From: Punica granatum
Taxonomy: Eukaryota > Streptophyta > Magnoliopsida > Myrtales > Lythraceae
DNA length: 64,000 nt
NCBI RefSeq assembly: GCF_007655135.1
Contig: NC_045130.1
Location: forward strand, 27,152,605 to 27,216,604
Reading direction: 5' to 3'
Of this stretch, positions 1 to 11,355 are shown in pieces. Each line of letters begins with the position of its first letter. Within the stretch, counting starts at the first letter, position 1. The notes under the pieces were generated by a model that saw only the letters and a program-made list of their open reading frames with translations, made no database searches and was not told the DNA's origin. The translations under genes were made by a program, and so were the position numbers.

Positions 1-299
1 TGACAGCCGGGATCATCCCGACTGTTGACCTTTCATATCTGGCATATCCAAGATAATCTCGGTATTATTTGTCTATCAGACTACTACTTGAACAGCCGAG
101 ATCATTCCGACTGTAGTCCTTTCACACCAAGTTACATGACTTCAAGCTTCAATTTCACTTTTCCCAAAACAATCCAAATACAAGGAGAGGAAATGGTCAT
201 GGGAGGTGTCGTGGTAATTGCCGGTGACCAAAACGGGGTTCTTCTTCAAATCTTTGGCCGAATCTTCTATCCGAGCATCCAAACCAAAGATGGGCAAGC
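1..299 (+). mobile_element. 3' internal tail of a Tat/Ogre-like LTR retrotransposon, truncated by the window edge
   Basis: This is the internal segment just upstream of an LTR. Its last 50 or so bases match the internal/LTR junction of the complete element further right (about 51745-51796): both read CTATCCGAGCA, then AACCAAAGA, then GGGCAAGC, and then the LTR start TGTCAGCACC. The purine-rich stretch at about 284-294 would be the polypurine tract. No coding frame is recognisable. Two related self-complementary units occur at 4-24 and 93-113. The rest of the element lies to the left of the window. Confidence 0.8.
4..113 (+). repeat. Two copies of a self-complementary unit
   Basis: The unit at 4-24 has the core CGGGATCATCCCG flanked by CAG on one side and CTG on the other. 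It can fold into a stem of about nine pairs with one C/A mismatch. The unit at 93-113 is a diverged copy with core CGAGATCATTCCG and the same CAG/CTG flanks. They are 89 bp apart and may be the end of a longer array to the left. Confidence 0.55.
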
Positions 300-3200
300 T
301 GTCAGCACCCCATTTTGGCTCACCATTCCAAATAACGATATCAGCAATGGTCCAGACTATGACTTGAGCAGGAATACAGAAAACGGCTTGGCAAAGCAAG
401 AAATCACTATTCACGTCAAGTTAGCAAAATTGAGCAGAAGACATATGCACATGACAGAAGAGTAGCCTTGGTTATCAGAAGCGAACAGTGACGAGAGAGC
501 TCAATAATGTCCGAAACCGGCATTTCCAGAATTCACACGAACATGCCTATTTTCCGATAGTTCGCTCGACCATCGGAAGACAGCCAATATTGGACTTCAA
601 AAATCCACATCAACGCCAAACAGATGAAAAGTGTCTTCAAAAGCATTTCGCAAATCATCTACTCCATACAAAACAACTTTCTGTATACAGACAACTTTTC
701 AGTGGAAGTCCAAAAATGCCGGTTTCTCGGAGAAAAGTTAATTCCAAATATCAGATACGGCCATGCCCCACAATCATACAGAGCACGAGCAGTGCTTCAG
801 ATTGTCCTTTAGAAGCCATACAGACACCCCGAATGACTTCCGAGCGACAAAACGGGCATACCCTTCTTCAGAAGAGCATAACCGGAGACTGGTCTGATGG
901 AATAACGACAAACGAAGTTGACCTTGTATTGCCCCGAAAACTCCAGCGGACAGACGCAATTGGACAAATCAAACAGCAAAACCCTTCACAGTTTCCAGAG
1001 TAACCTCCGAGGAGCACAAAAGACCATTTTCAGTGAAAATCCATATCCGGAGGTCCTCTTTGGGAAAACTTGACATCGGATGCCTACCTTACACAGTGCT
1101 AGCCTTCTCAAAGCTCAATGTGGAATCGTCGGAATGAATCACACAACTCATCTAGACCCCTTGAGTAGTGCTTTAAGGGTCTCAGATGCACTTTTCATAT
1201 CCTTAGAGGCCCCATCTCGGCAAACAGAGATCACAGTGATCTCCGGATCGCCCAAGAAACTCAGAAAGCAATATGAGAAATCTAGTTTCGGCCTCCTAGG
1301 ATATCTCCGGCTTCATATTTGCATTTACCGGTATAAGGCTCAAGTGTGCACATAATTTGACAATTTATGTCAAAATGACCAACGTGGGATGCAGATACAA
1401 GATATGCTATCAAAAGTGGGTAACCCCGCTCTGAAAGCATAAAAAGAGCAAAACCGGCTTCCGAGTCTCATACAGACATTTGGCAATTTCTCACGAAAAA
1501 TGCCAATCTCGGACTCATTAAATCCGTTTCCTCGCGTATATTGATAATTCAACATTCGATTCGAATCACGAGCCTTGAATGCGCGATCAATTGAGACCCG
1601 AGCTTTTTCCCGATTTCTCCTCTTCGGTCGTGGGACAGACGGGATGCCCAAGATGAGTCACCCTTTGCTCTAAAAGCTTCTTCTTCTTCTTCAATGCAAG
1701 AAGCCAACTTGCACTCTTACATGAAAATATCCAAGAACTTTGAAGACAACACTCAAGCCTTCATCAATGCTCATTAATGCTTTTGGCTCTTCCACATGAA
1801 GGATACTTGGCTCATATTCATCCTCATCATCATTAGACAAACCGAAATTTGCTAATGGGAGGCTTAAATGTGCTTGCTTTTGCTTAATTGCCCATTAGCT
1901 TTGCCTATAAATAGCCCCAAAGCGATTAACATAATCACTTCTCCTCTTGCACACTCTCTCTAAGCTTTCTCCCTCAAGAAAAACTCTCAACTCCATAAGC
2001 TAAAACCAGCAAGCTTCAACACTTCAAAATCAAGAGAGAAAAACCGAAGAAAACCCGAAGAAAGCTTTGAATTTCTTAAGTCGGAAGCCGATGTTTATCA
2101 TCCCGACTTAAGTTCAAAAATTCTCAAACTCCATGGACCACATGTTTTGGATCCAAAGAGTTCATTTATGAACTTAAATTTTTGGTTTGAAGTCATTTGC
2201 TCATCATTTCAAGTTGATTTCCTCATTTCGGGTGAAGATCGTGCTCTCGGGTGAACAGTGCACCCATAGCGGCCCGCTCCCACGCGTCCAGCCGCGCACA
2301 CGCGCGCACAGCCGCGCGTCCGCGCTCCCGATGTCCGTCCACACCCGAACGTGCATCCTTTGCACCCGAGCATCCTTCCAAGCGTTCTACTGAGTCACCC
2401 GACTCTCGAACACTTCCCCGACTCTTTCCTCATATCCCGAGACTAGGTAAATCACTCTTGATTTAGAGGAGTTAGGGCTTTTTACATTTATTGCATGTTC
2501 ATGGAGTTATATGGTGCACAAAGCATGTTCACTTGCAAGACTTAATTTTTATACACTTTTATGTTATGTTATGCATGTTTACCACCTTATAACTTGCTAG
2601 CATGTCGGAAAATGGTTTGGATCATCGTCCGGAAGACCATCCCGACCCGAAAATGGCAAGCAAGCTCTCGACCAATTCTCTAAATGGGATGGCCAAGACT
2701 TAAGTTGCTCTTTTCGGGTTAAGATTGGTCTCCTTAGCCCGATCCAAGTTAGTTTCCGAGTTTATTTTGTTGTTCTTGCATGCATGAAGCCGGTTTTATT
2801 TTATCGATTCCTTAAATAATATGTTTGTGAATGTTTGCATGTTTAAATGAGTTAATCAAATCATGGCAATACCGACTTTCGTTTAATCGTGTCATTTATC
2901 ATGTTTGTCGTTTAAGCATGCGAGAAATGATTTGAAAAGAGACGGGGAAAACTCGTGGAACCCTATTCGGGCCATGGGACCTCTCGGCTCTCTCTCTAAG
3001 GAGTAGTGGTCGAGAGCTTCATGGGTTTATTCGGGTTGCACGAGGCTTCCTCTTCCCGTTTTGAGTCCGTTCTCTGATTTCGTGTAAGTCGGAATTTCAA
3101 TAACGCCACAAATTTCACATTAGAATTGTCTTTTCCAAACAATATGCATGTTGTTTGTTGCTTTTCTGCTATTGCTTGTCCATGCGAGTCGAGCTCGACC

Positions 3201-4025
3201 CATAGGACACGTTGTACTTAGGATTCAACGCCCTAACCTTCAGTCACAGGGTCCAACGCCCCATTCACTGAGAGCGCCTGAATTTAAGTTTTTCGGTGTT
3301 TCCTTGAACTCACGGCGAGTCAGAGTGGAATAGTAACCGAACACGAGTCGACTGGAATTCAGCCCTTTGTAATTTACATTTTAATGTTTTTCGAGAGTAT
3401 TGCAAGGAATTTTATATTGTACATTCACTCTATAAGAATTCCAGTCGATGAGCGAACGGTCCGAGAGTCGAATCATTCGAATCGGTTTCGTGCTTGCCTA
3501 GTCAAAAGTAAATCCGAGATTTCGCGGTTGTGATTCATGCTGGAATTCAACCTCTACGGTTTGATGAACTGTAATGCAAGATTGTGAACCAATTCCCCGA
3601 CACACAGATTTACTTCTCTCTCGGCCTCTCAACCGACATCGTTTAATTCACCGAATTTACGGTGTGAAAACGTGCGAGCCGAGTGCAACTTAATTCATGC
3701 GGTAAATAATAAAACATACAAGCCTAGCAAAACAGAGCACCGAAAGGGCATGCGGGATATAGGCCCGCATGTAACATGAACCCCCGAACATGGACTTTCC
3801 GGTTCCGCACAAACCAATGCCTTAACAACGACTAGGTGTTCCATATCCCTAGACCCCGGGTAACTTATCCGCCCTCGACCTTCGGGTCATAAAAAGATAA
3901 GTGGCGACTCATTCTCTCACGCGTGTCCGTCACACGTCCCCACGGGAAGGTGGACACTCCTAAGCCGCGCGATCCAAAAGCGCGCAATGCGGGCCCCGAC
4001 GAGAGTCCACATTCGGGTCCGTACA
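300..4025 (+). mobile_element. 3' LTR (about 3.7 kb) of a Tat/Ogre-like retrotransposon
   Basis: It starts TGTCAGCACCCCATTTTGG, as the other LTRs here do (23794, 40508, 51797). It ends GTCCGTACA, at the same place as the GTGCGCACA ends of the others. The last kilobase aligns with the other LTRs block by block: the GGGTCCAACGCC block near 3250, the GGAATTCCAGTCG-like pair near 3350 and 3435, the ACCGAAAGGGCATG block near 3740, and the CTCGACCTTCGGGTC...GGTGGACACTCC block near 3875-3960. The middle is private to this copy and holds a plausible TATA box at 1906-1913. ORFs within it are short and lack domains. Confidence 0.8.
1906..1913 (+). promoter_or_regulatory. Candidate TATA box of the LTR promoter
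   Basis: TATAAATA sits in the context GCCTATAAATAGCCCC. It is followed 30-60 bp later by a pyrimidine-rich stretch (CTTCTCCTCTTGCACACTCTCTC) typical of plant transcription starts. It lies near the middle of the LTR, where a U3/R border is reasonable. This rests on sequence resemblance only. Confidence 0.5.
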
Positions 4026-7000
4026 GTAGTTGGTTGATGTGTTGCAATTAGCTGGCATTGTTGCGGCTGGTGCACTAGCTAAAGTATCGCATCTAGTTGA
4101 TATTGTAGCGGCTGATGCATTGTTTGATTAGCTAGTGCTATTGGCGGTACTTGTGGCACCTGCCATTGATGATTCTCAGATCCAGATGATCAATACTCAC
4201 AGCTGGTTGTTGTTGCTTTAGTTAGGACAATTGTTGTTGTGTGAGTTGAACCTGTTGTTGCCCTAATGGATCAACCAAATGGGCATTATGAGTTGTTTGT
4301 ACCTGCCACTGATTGGCTGGATATGCAAGCTGAGGTGCTGGTTGGTATATGCCATTAATTGGCGCCATAAACCGTTATAGCTGATACATTATCGATTGGC
4401 TAACCAACGGCTACACGTTCAACTAATTCATGTGTTGGCTTCCTTCTAACACCAAGAATGGCATTGTTTACTCTTGTGACCAAATCCCATCATGTTAGAA
4501 TGCTGGTAACGGAATATCTTTTAATAACTAGGCTATTAGTAGAGATATGAAAGGAGCCGGCTACGGGTATATAACTTGCGATTCGAGCATATTGTACGTT
4601 GAAGAAGAAGGAAAGGTTGTTGACATATGAGACGACAACTCGTAAGAAGAACACCTGTATGGGTGTGCTGGATAATTCTAGTTAGCTCGAGTTGGCCAAG
4701 GCTGCTAGACTGCATATGGATAGAAGCACTGGATGAACTTCCGATGTTTTTCATGATGATGGTGTTCAACTGAACTAATTTCTCTACTCGTGATAGTAAG
4801 ATAGTATATGGATGAACTATCACCAGTTGTGTATTGTTTGACTGTTTGTTGTGGGTTGAATCTTCTTTAATATTATCAATCAGTTGTGTGGTGTTCGGCT
4901 GTGTCCTTGTGAAGGGTTGCATGCATCTTTGTAGGATAGATCAATATGAGCACAAGATCACTGCACAATGGTCCTACCGGGCGTATCAGAAAAGTTGTTT
5001 CGCTTGGAATTCGCGATCCACTCTCCGGCTATAGCGTGGCGTTTAAGTTGCCAGGTATGTCAAGGTGTTGTCCCAAGATATGAGTGAGGGTGAAACCATC
5101 AATTGTCCTCATCGGGTTATAGCATTCCACAATGGTCCCTGAGGTCCATAGGATGAGACGGTAACTAGGTTTTCGATGATGCATGATGTCAATCAAGAGG
5201 TTGTAGAGTTGTGTAGACGATGCACGGCTTTGAGGGTTAAGCCGTTTAAATTCTCCTAGGCGTGCATGTGATGTGTTGCCCAATTCTTGTATGATGACGA
5301 CCAGGAAACTAGTCTATGTGGTGTTGAAACTACTCGAAAATCGGTCTAGTGGATAGTGGTTACGGCTCTTGGAATATCCGTGCAGGTGTGTCTTGGCTGA
5401 GAGTAGCCGAAATGGGTGAACTTTGGCTACAGCCTAAGGGAGCCATAGAGATGTGTCTCTGCTGGGGGAGCCGAAAGAGATCAGATTCGACTAGTAGCCT
5501 CAATTCGAATGGATTGCCTCCTTGTATATGTGTCTCGACTGGAGGCAAACGAATGGTAAAATCACGGCCTTAAATCCAATCGTGGAATGGGAGACCTCGG
5601 TCCCCTAAAGGTCCATGAAACTAGCGGGTCTCAGCTAGTGTAGCCAAAAATGATGAGTTAGGCCTAGAAGCCTTAACTTGGTTTAAACCATTCTTAGTCC
5701 GGAAGTATCAAAATGGTAAAAAGGATAAAGCCGATGGAATTGGCTGGGTGCTCCGGAGAACTATCGCATTGATAAAAGTCAAGTGTGTGAAAAGATAGAT
5801 ATGTAAGGTAAAAGGCGTTGAGCCGTTGAATTGAAATGTGCGGGATATGTAAGGTATGTTGCAGGAACATAAAGAGACGATAAGAGTAAAATAGATTGGC
5901 GTTGAGCCGATGAAAATGCTGAAATGTATTGGTATTAAAAGGATATGAGGCGATGAGCTGATTTGTGTTTGTGTGCCATAGGAACCTTTACAATGAATGG
6001 CCCACTTAGCTTTTATAGGACGGACCTAAGAGACCTATTTTAATCAAATTTCGATCCTATTCTATTGAAATAAACTGACATAAGCAACAACAAACTAAGT
6101 TCCTTACCTACTTGCTAAAAACTAGGAAAGAAGCAATATTCTAGCTAAAATGTGGAAATCACCTAAAATGACTAATACTCTTGCCAACATCCAAGTATTT
6201 CACAAGAATGCGAGTGTTCAACCAAGGCAATGATCCTTGGCTACCAAGTTGAGATGCTAGCTACGCCTTTTATGTCCAGGTGTAAAATTAGCCCTCACTT
6301 GGAAATAATTCAAAGACTTTCATGCGTGAGCCTCCAGCCATATGCACTCAGATGCTTCCTTGTATAGTCCGCCTAGCTAAGGAAACAATTCTTGATTTCC
6401 TTCACGAGCTGCCAACCTTGCATGTGCATGAGGTACTACCTTAGAATGTAGAGGAAATAAAGAAGATATTCCCCAAAATTAAGAAAACGATATTGCGTGT
6501 ATCCAACTTCTCTACCTCTTGCAATATATATGGACTCTCATGCAATTCTTCCATGTGAAAAATATTATATTCTCATAAGGAGCACTCACATCTATCTTTG
6601 TTATTCTTGGAAACTTCCTCTTCATTAAGAAACCTCATGCTTATTCAATATTTTCCATATTTGCATATTTGGATGTCTCTTGTATGGAATTATAGGAAAT
6701 CCACCAAGATGATGATAATCTTGCACAAACCTTCTCACATTTTCACTTCACGTTTGTTCACACCCTAGCTTTGAAATAATCCGTAGCTATCATCCACGAG
6801 TCGTCAACCTAGGGCACAACTATCCAAGTCGGGTAATAACGCTAGCTTGGGTCGGATAGTACCATGGATCTCGATCACAGGTTTCTCTTCATACTCAGCC
6901 TTGCTCGCATAATCCAATAAATTGTGGGTTGTCCTTATTAAGCCCAAATACGTCGATGAAGCCCATTTACTTGCCATATGTCCCATGAGCTCAGCAATTA

Positions 7001-7087
7001 CCACTAAGCGTGAAAAATGGGTGTAAACAAAGACACCTTAATATAAGAAAATACATTAAGATTATTATGCTTTCTTCTTTTTCTTTG
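4026..7087. other. Stretch without a recognisable gene; possible decayed element on the minus strand
   Basis: About 3 kb. Read on the minus strand, 4030-4530 gives Gln/Asn-rich, stop-interrupted peptide with gag-like composition, for example a VTRVNNAILGVRRKP-like stretch near 4440-4490. Minus-strand open stretches at 4536-4922 and 5029-5283 have no family I recognise. 5300-5950 is richer in GC and G-tract motifs, and 6000-7080 is AT-rich. I can assign no domain, so transposon debris is an inference. Confidence 0.3.
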
Positions 7088-7102
7088 AACTAGTTAGAAG
7101 GC

Positions 7103-7210
7103 AAGTAGGTTTGGTTTGGGTGGTGTAGTTGGTTATCACACTAGTCTCACATGCTAGGGGTCCTCAATTTGAACTCGGGCTTGGACATTTACCCATGTTT
7201 TTATCAAAAT
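7103..7210 (+). mobile_element. Short SINE with a tRNA-Val-like head
   Basis: A 108-bp insertion sits between perfect 15-bp direct repeats, AACTAGTTAGAAGGC, at 7088-7102 and 7211-7225. Its head reads like a plant tRNA-Val: GTGGTGTAGTTGGTTATCAC (A-box region), an anticodon arm CTAGT-CTCACAT-GCTAG with anticodon CAC, and a B-box-like GTCCTCAATTTGAACTC. The T-arm has mismatches and the acceptor stem is mostly wobble pairs, so it is not a working tRNA. The end is T-rich. A Pol III-derived retroposon with a target-site duplication explains all of this. Confidence 0.8.
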
Positions 7211-7225
7211 AACTAGTTAGAAGGC

Positions 7226-7928
7226 CACATACATTGCACATAGTGCATATTCCCATGAATTTTTCATATCTATAACTATTTAGTTAGGTAAAAAATATAT
7301 TTATTCTAAAACTAATAATGCATGACTCATAACTAAATATAAATAAGCTTGAATACAATTTTTTTAGTTAAAAATCTTTTATTACTTGTCGCATTTCAAA
7401 TTATGTATAATCATGGACGAGTTAATCTTGGAGAGTTATCATGTGATATCCAAGTTGAAAAAGTGTAAAAGCCATTGCAACATATAAGGCTACCAATAAG
7501 TATATCAATAAGCAACGCTTATGCCAAATCATGAATAGAAGATTTTACCCATATATACGTCATCAAATCTTTGACGATGCAAATTGCCAATTAGGCTTGG
7601 GTTCGTTTTCAGGTGGTGACTAGCTAATGGAGGGTGTCTTGTGGCAATATATTCATAATAATAATTACATAACATGCCTAATATCTCCTATAAGTTAGGA
7701 AAAAAAAACCATGACTAGTGAAAAATAAGACAATCGTACACATCACTCTACACAGTTTTACTTGATCTTCACCACCTTGGGTTTTGCCCTTGAGAGCATA
7801 TAGCTTCTAAGAATGTGAAACTTCCCAAGGTGGTAGTTTCTCTACCGTAAGAACTATGACTGGTGGAACTATGGTTGGTAGAAGATATGGATAACCTTGG
7901 TGCCAACAATCATCTAGTGGAGTAGTAA
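7226..7928. other. AT-rich intergenic stretch
   Basis: Nothing recognisable as a gene or RNA lies between the SINE and the MITE. Composition is AT-rich with A/T homopolymers. Confidence 0.5.
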
Positions 7929-8266
7929 GAGTAAAAAGGCAATTCGATCCCTTAACTTTTCACGATTGCATCAATTTGGTCACTGACTTATTTTTTGCAT
8001 CAATTATGTCCCTGACTTTTTACGATTACATTAATTTGGTCTTCGTTACATTATTTAGGTCCATTACTTTACAAAACTTGCATCATTTTAGACCTAAATG
8101 AGGAACCTAAATGATGTAGTTTTGTAAAGTGAGGGACCTAAATGATGTAATGAGGACCAAATTGATGTAATTGTGAAAAGTCAGGGACCGAATTGATGCA
8201 AAAAATAATTCATGAACCAAATTGACGCAATCATGAAAAGTCAAGAACCAAATTGCCTATTTACTC
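7929..8266. mobile_element. Fold-back MITE with 9-bp target duplication (Mutator-like)
   Basis: The two halves are inverted copies of each other over nearly the full 338 bp. The left end reads GAGTAAAAAGGCAATT and the reverse complement of the right end GAGTAAATAGGCAATT. Motifs such as AATTTGGTC...CTGACTTTT recur in mirrored order up to a centre near 8095. A perfect 9-bp direct repeat, GAGTAGTAA, flanks it at 7920-7928 and 8267-8275. Long inverted repeats with a 9-bp duplication are the mark of Mutator-type elements. It has no coding capacity. Confidence 0.85.
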
Positions 8267-8275
8267 GAGTAGTAA

Positions 8276-9199
8276 TCAATGAAAGCCATGGTTGTATTTT
8301 GGGTTCCACAACAAGATCCATCGCAAACATATATTGTTTTAAGAATTACGTCGGATCCAATTGTTGCTTTCTAACTCTTGACGGATCTAACTTGTTTTCT
8401 CTCAAATGTGGCATAAACAATGATCGCTTCTTTTTTCTAGCAACGAAGCTCGTTCCCTCCTTATTTCCACCAAAATTGATGTCGTCCCTGCAAGCTCGAT
8501 GAAAGTAATGTCTTAATTTTCGACAAGTCTACATGAGTAAAAGGTGGAAATATGAAGGATGGCAGGACTACAACATACATGAGATTTGGCCACCCTCAGC
8601 AAGCCTTCATTGCACATTGTTATAATAATACGACAGTGGATTCTGATGATAGGATTTGATACCATCCTTGCACTGAACTTCAATGCATTTTATAATTAGT
8701 GGCAATTGGCCCACAACTGTAAATTTGAGTCGTAGCTCCTAAGATGAACATCCATGCTATTGTATGCAGAAAGAATAGCTAGTAAATCTTTACTTTGAAA
8801 AGTCTCTAGAGCCTTCGTTTTTTTATCTTTCAATGACTTTAAGCAATTCCGTCATGGTATTGATGGCTTCAATTATCCATTTTTTTTATTCAAGTTTCGT
8901 GCATGAAGTTCGTTCTTTAATAATTGTCGTATGGTTTTTTTAGGGATAAAAACAACGATAGGCCTGTGAGATCAAAGTTTGATCTATCAAATTATAATAT
9001 AAAATTGATCCGACAAGTTTGGATTATCTGTTAAAGTCATATCATCATTTTCAGCAGCCTCATAGTACCACAAATTGGAAGTACTATAGTCTAGTGCCAA
9101 AATCTGTTTTGGACAAGCCATATAAGACCCTTGAACATCTATGACCCTTTGGATGTCTTGAGAACCATGGTAATCAAGAGTTGAATCTATATATTGATA
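8276..9199. other. AT-rich stretch, no gene seen
   Basis: No domain or RNA is recognisable. A short open stretch begins inside the MITE arm and runs to about 8502 on the plus strand, but it has no family resemblance and is probably chance. Confidence 0.4.
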
Positions 9200-10085
9200 T
9201 TAAGAATAACAAGAGGTTGTTGTGCATGGCTCCTGTACTCTATAGTAGTATAGTAATTCACACGATGAATTATAGTAATCAGTGATTGGTGGACCTTGCA
9301 CTATCGAATTATAAGAAGCCACTAGATATAGTTGTGATCCATCATACATGACGGCCTCATAACAATATTTCGTGGCATTAAATTCATCGTGGACCGTTAA
9401 AGCATTATTTTCTAGAAAATTATCATAATAAGTCATTGGGTACAACTGTAACTCAACGACCTCATATTTTTCGTCGATAACAAAATATTCAAGGATCGAC
9501 GGAGAACTATTATACTCTAAAAGCTTGTAGCTACGAGCCATTGGTAGCGGGTCTTGATTTGCTTCGACGGCCTCATATGATTTAATAGCATTAACTTCAT
9601 GAAAGGTCGGCGAATTTAAGATGAATCCGTCAAATCATTTATGGCAAATCTTATGGCCTCTTGAAGTAGGTCGGTGGCAGCTGAACTTGTTGGCCCCGAC
9701 TAGCTGGAAGAGTCAGGGGTGCCTCCACTTGATTTTTGTGTATCTACAAGAGCACGAGCATTAGGTGGAAAGACTTGCTCCAAGCGTAATGTCATCACTT
9801 GAATGGCTTACTCATATTCAGCGACCATGGTTTCCATTGTTTGAGATAAGGCTGTCTATTGTTGTACTATCGGCTTTCTCGTCGATTGACTGAGACGAGA
9901 CCAGTCTGAAATTGACAACTATAGCATTCACCAACGGAGATTGTCAGATCATATTCATGATGTCCCACCGGACGTGCCAAAAAATTACTATTGTTGCTGA
10001 AACACATGCCCAAATTGCACCTTATCTCTTTCTCTCCCTTATACCCATAATCTAATAAAAAATATCCCCCATGGACGGGCGTCAC
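9200..10085 (-). pseudogene. Decayed, unrecognised minus-strand coding remnant with an internal repeat
   Basis: Two open minus-strand pieces (9867-10085 and 9200-9541) are joined by a stretch readable only with stops and frame changes. The second piece is acidic and Tyr-rich. It seems to contain a diverged duplication: HEVNAIKSYEAVEA just upstream of it resembles HDEFNATKYCYEAV within it, each followed by a YNSS-like stretch. I recognise no family. A retroelement gag or spacer remnant is possible but unproven. Confidence 0.3.
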
Positions 10086-10900
10086 TTATTAGGCCTCATA
10101 ATTGGGGTCCAGTTAACCTCAATTCTAAATCAAGTAAACCCATTTGGCCCATTGTTTGCGATGGGCCTTGATCCAATTGTATCAATGGGTTGCAATTAAT
10201 ATCCTATTTCGAAATAATCTAAAATACGTTGTCAACAAGAGACTACCAACAAAGCCCTGCCAACTTTAAAATCAAAGAGATTAGGGGAAGAAAAGCAAAA
10301 TGAGGACGAGACCCATTGAGACCCCAATCATCTCTATCTCTCTCTTCTTTTATTTTAAAATTTATCTCTTATTTCGGGATGTCACAATAGAGGAAAATAA
10401 TACGTGTGACTTACTAGTAACAGTCAATCATAGTTTGGACTAAAAGTGTATGATGGCTTGACGTTTTAGGATTGATTAAGCCAAAATGAAACTTTGAAGA
10501 TTTGATTTCAAAAAATAACAATCTTATATAATGTGTAATTTTTCCTAATTAAAAATGCCGTTTATTCGCGAATACTCTTAATTTCGCCAAATTATTTATC
10601 TGTCATTTCTATTTCGTTTTTCCCGTTTCTTTGAGACGGCCGACATGGAACAATAGTATTAACATAATAATTTAAATTGTAAGAATTCAAGATGATCCAG
10701 AAAATATAATGCAAGAAGTCATTCTAATTCTTTTATAGCTTATGCATTATCTACATTTGAGTGGTTCCATAATTCAATTTTTATAAGAATTACGAACTAT
10801 TCAAAGTAATTAAACTGTTAAAAAATTTTACATTTTCATTGATAAAATGAGTAGATATAAATATAATAAGTTTTTAACGTTCAAATTAACATCACATTTT
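10086..10900. other. AT-rich intergenic stretch upstream of RPF1
   Basis: No gene seen. GC content is low and nothing stands out until the GGCCCA motifs near 10908. Confidence 0.5.
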
Positions 10901-10904
10901 TGTT

Positions 10905-10975
10905 CATTGGGCCCGTTGGACTATTTTAGGCCCATATGGCCCATCTTCGTCTCCCAATAAACCCTCGAGTTGCTC
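10905..10975 (+). promoter_or_regulatory. Site II-type (TGGGCC/GGCCCA) promoter cluster of RPF1
   Basis: TTGGGCCCGTTGG, TAGGCCCATATGGCCCATC and then AATAAACCCTCG occur within 70 bp, about 380-450 bp before the start codon. Closely spaced TGGGCY (site II) elements plus telo-box-like AAACCCT are typical of plant promoters for ribosomal and ribosome-assembly genes, so the match fits the gene. It is not experimentally shown here. Confidence 0.55.
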
Positions 10976-11083
10976 TCGTCTCCGCTGCAGCTGCTCTTGG
11001 TCCCGTTGTCTGGTTCGGTCGGTGGGGTTAAAGCTGATCCCGCCTGAGCCTTCATTCCGAGCGACCTCTGATCATCTGCAACT

Positions 11084-11118
11084 GCGACTTCGACTTCGAC
11101 TTCGACTTCGACTTCTTC
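11084..11118 (+). repeat. (GACTTC)n hexanucleotide microsatellite in the RPF1 leader
   Basis: About five tandem copies of the hexamer lie in the presumed 5' untranslated leader. A likely leader intron follows, with an acceptor CTTTTCAG ending at 11318. Confidence 0.85.
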
Positions 11119-11355
11119 CGCTCCTGCAGCCGCACTGTCATTTCCCAGTCGAAGTGAAAGAGGTGACGGTTTTCATTTGTTTTCTATTAATTGTTCCACT
11201 GATGCTAATGGCGATGGCGGTGAAGTTTCAATTTTTTATCTGTGTGATGGGGTCGAACCGCTGTTATACATTAATTGTGGAGTGATAGGTTGAACTGGGC
11301 AAAGCCGTTTCTTTTCAGATATTGGAATTTTGTAACCCTTCGGCTGCGCGCAGCC

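Noticed and set aside
7119..7190. Functional tRNA-Val(CAC) gene
   Set aside because: T-arm mismatched, acceptor stem mostly wobble pairs, and flanking 15-bp direct repeats show a SINE insertion.
8212..8502. 96-codon plus-strand open frame
   Set aside because: Starts inside the MITE right arm, no family resemblance.
11022..11285. Upstream open frame before RPF1 (Leu/Arg repeat)
   Set aside because: Translation of the (GACTTC)n leader repeat; ends in a likely leader intron.
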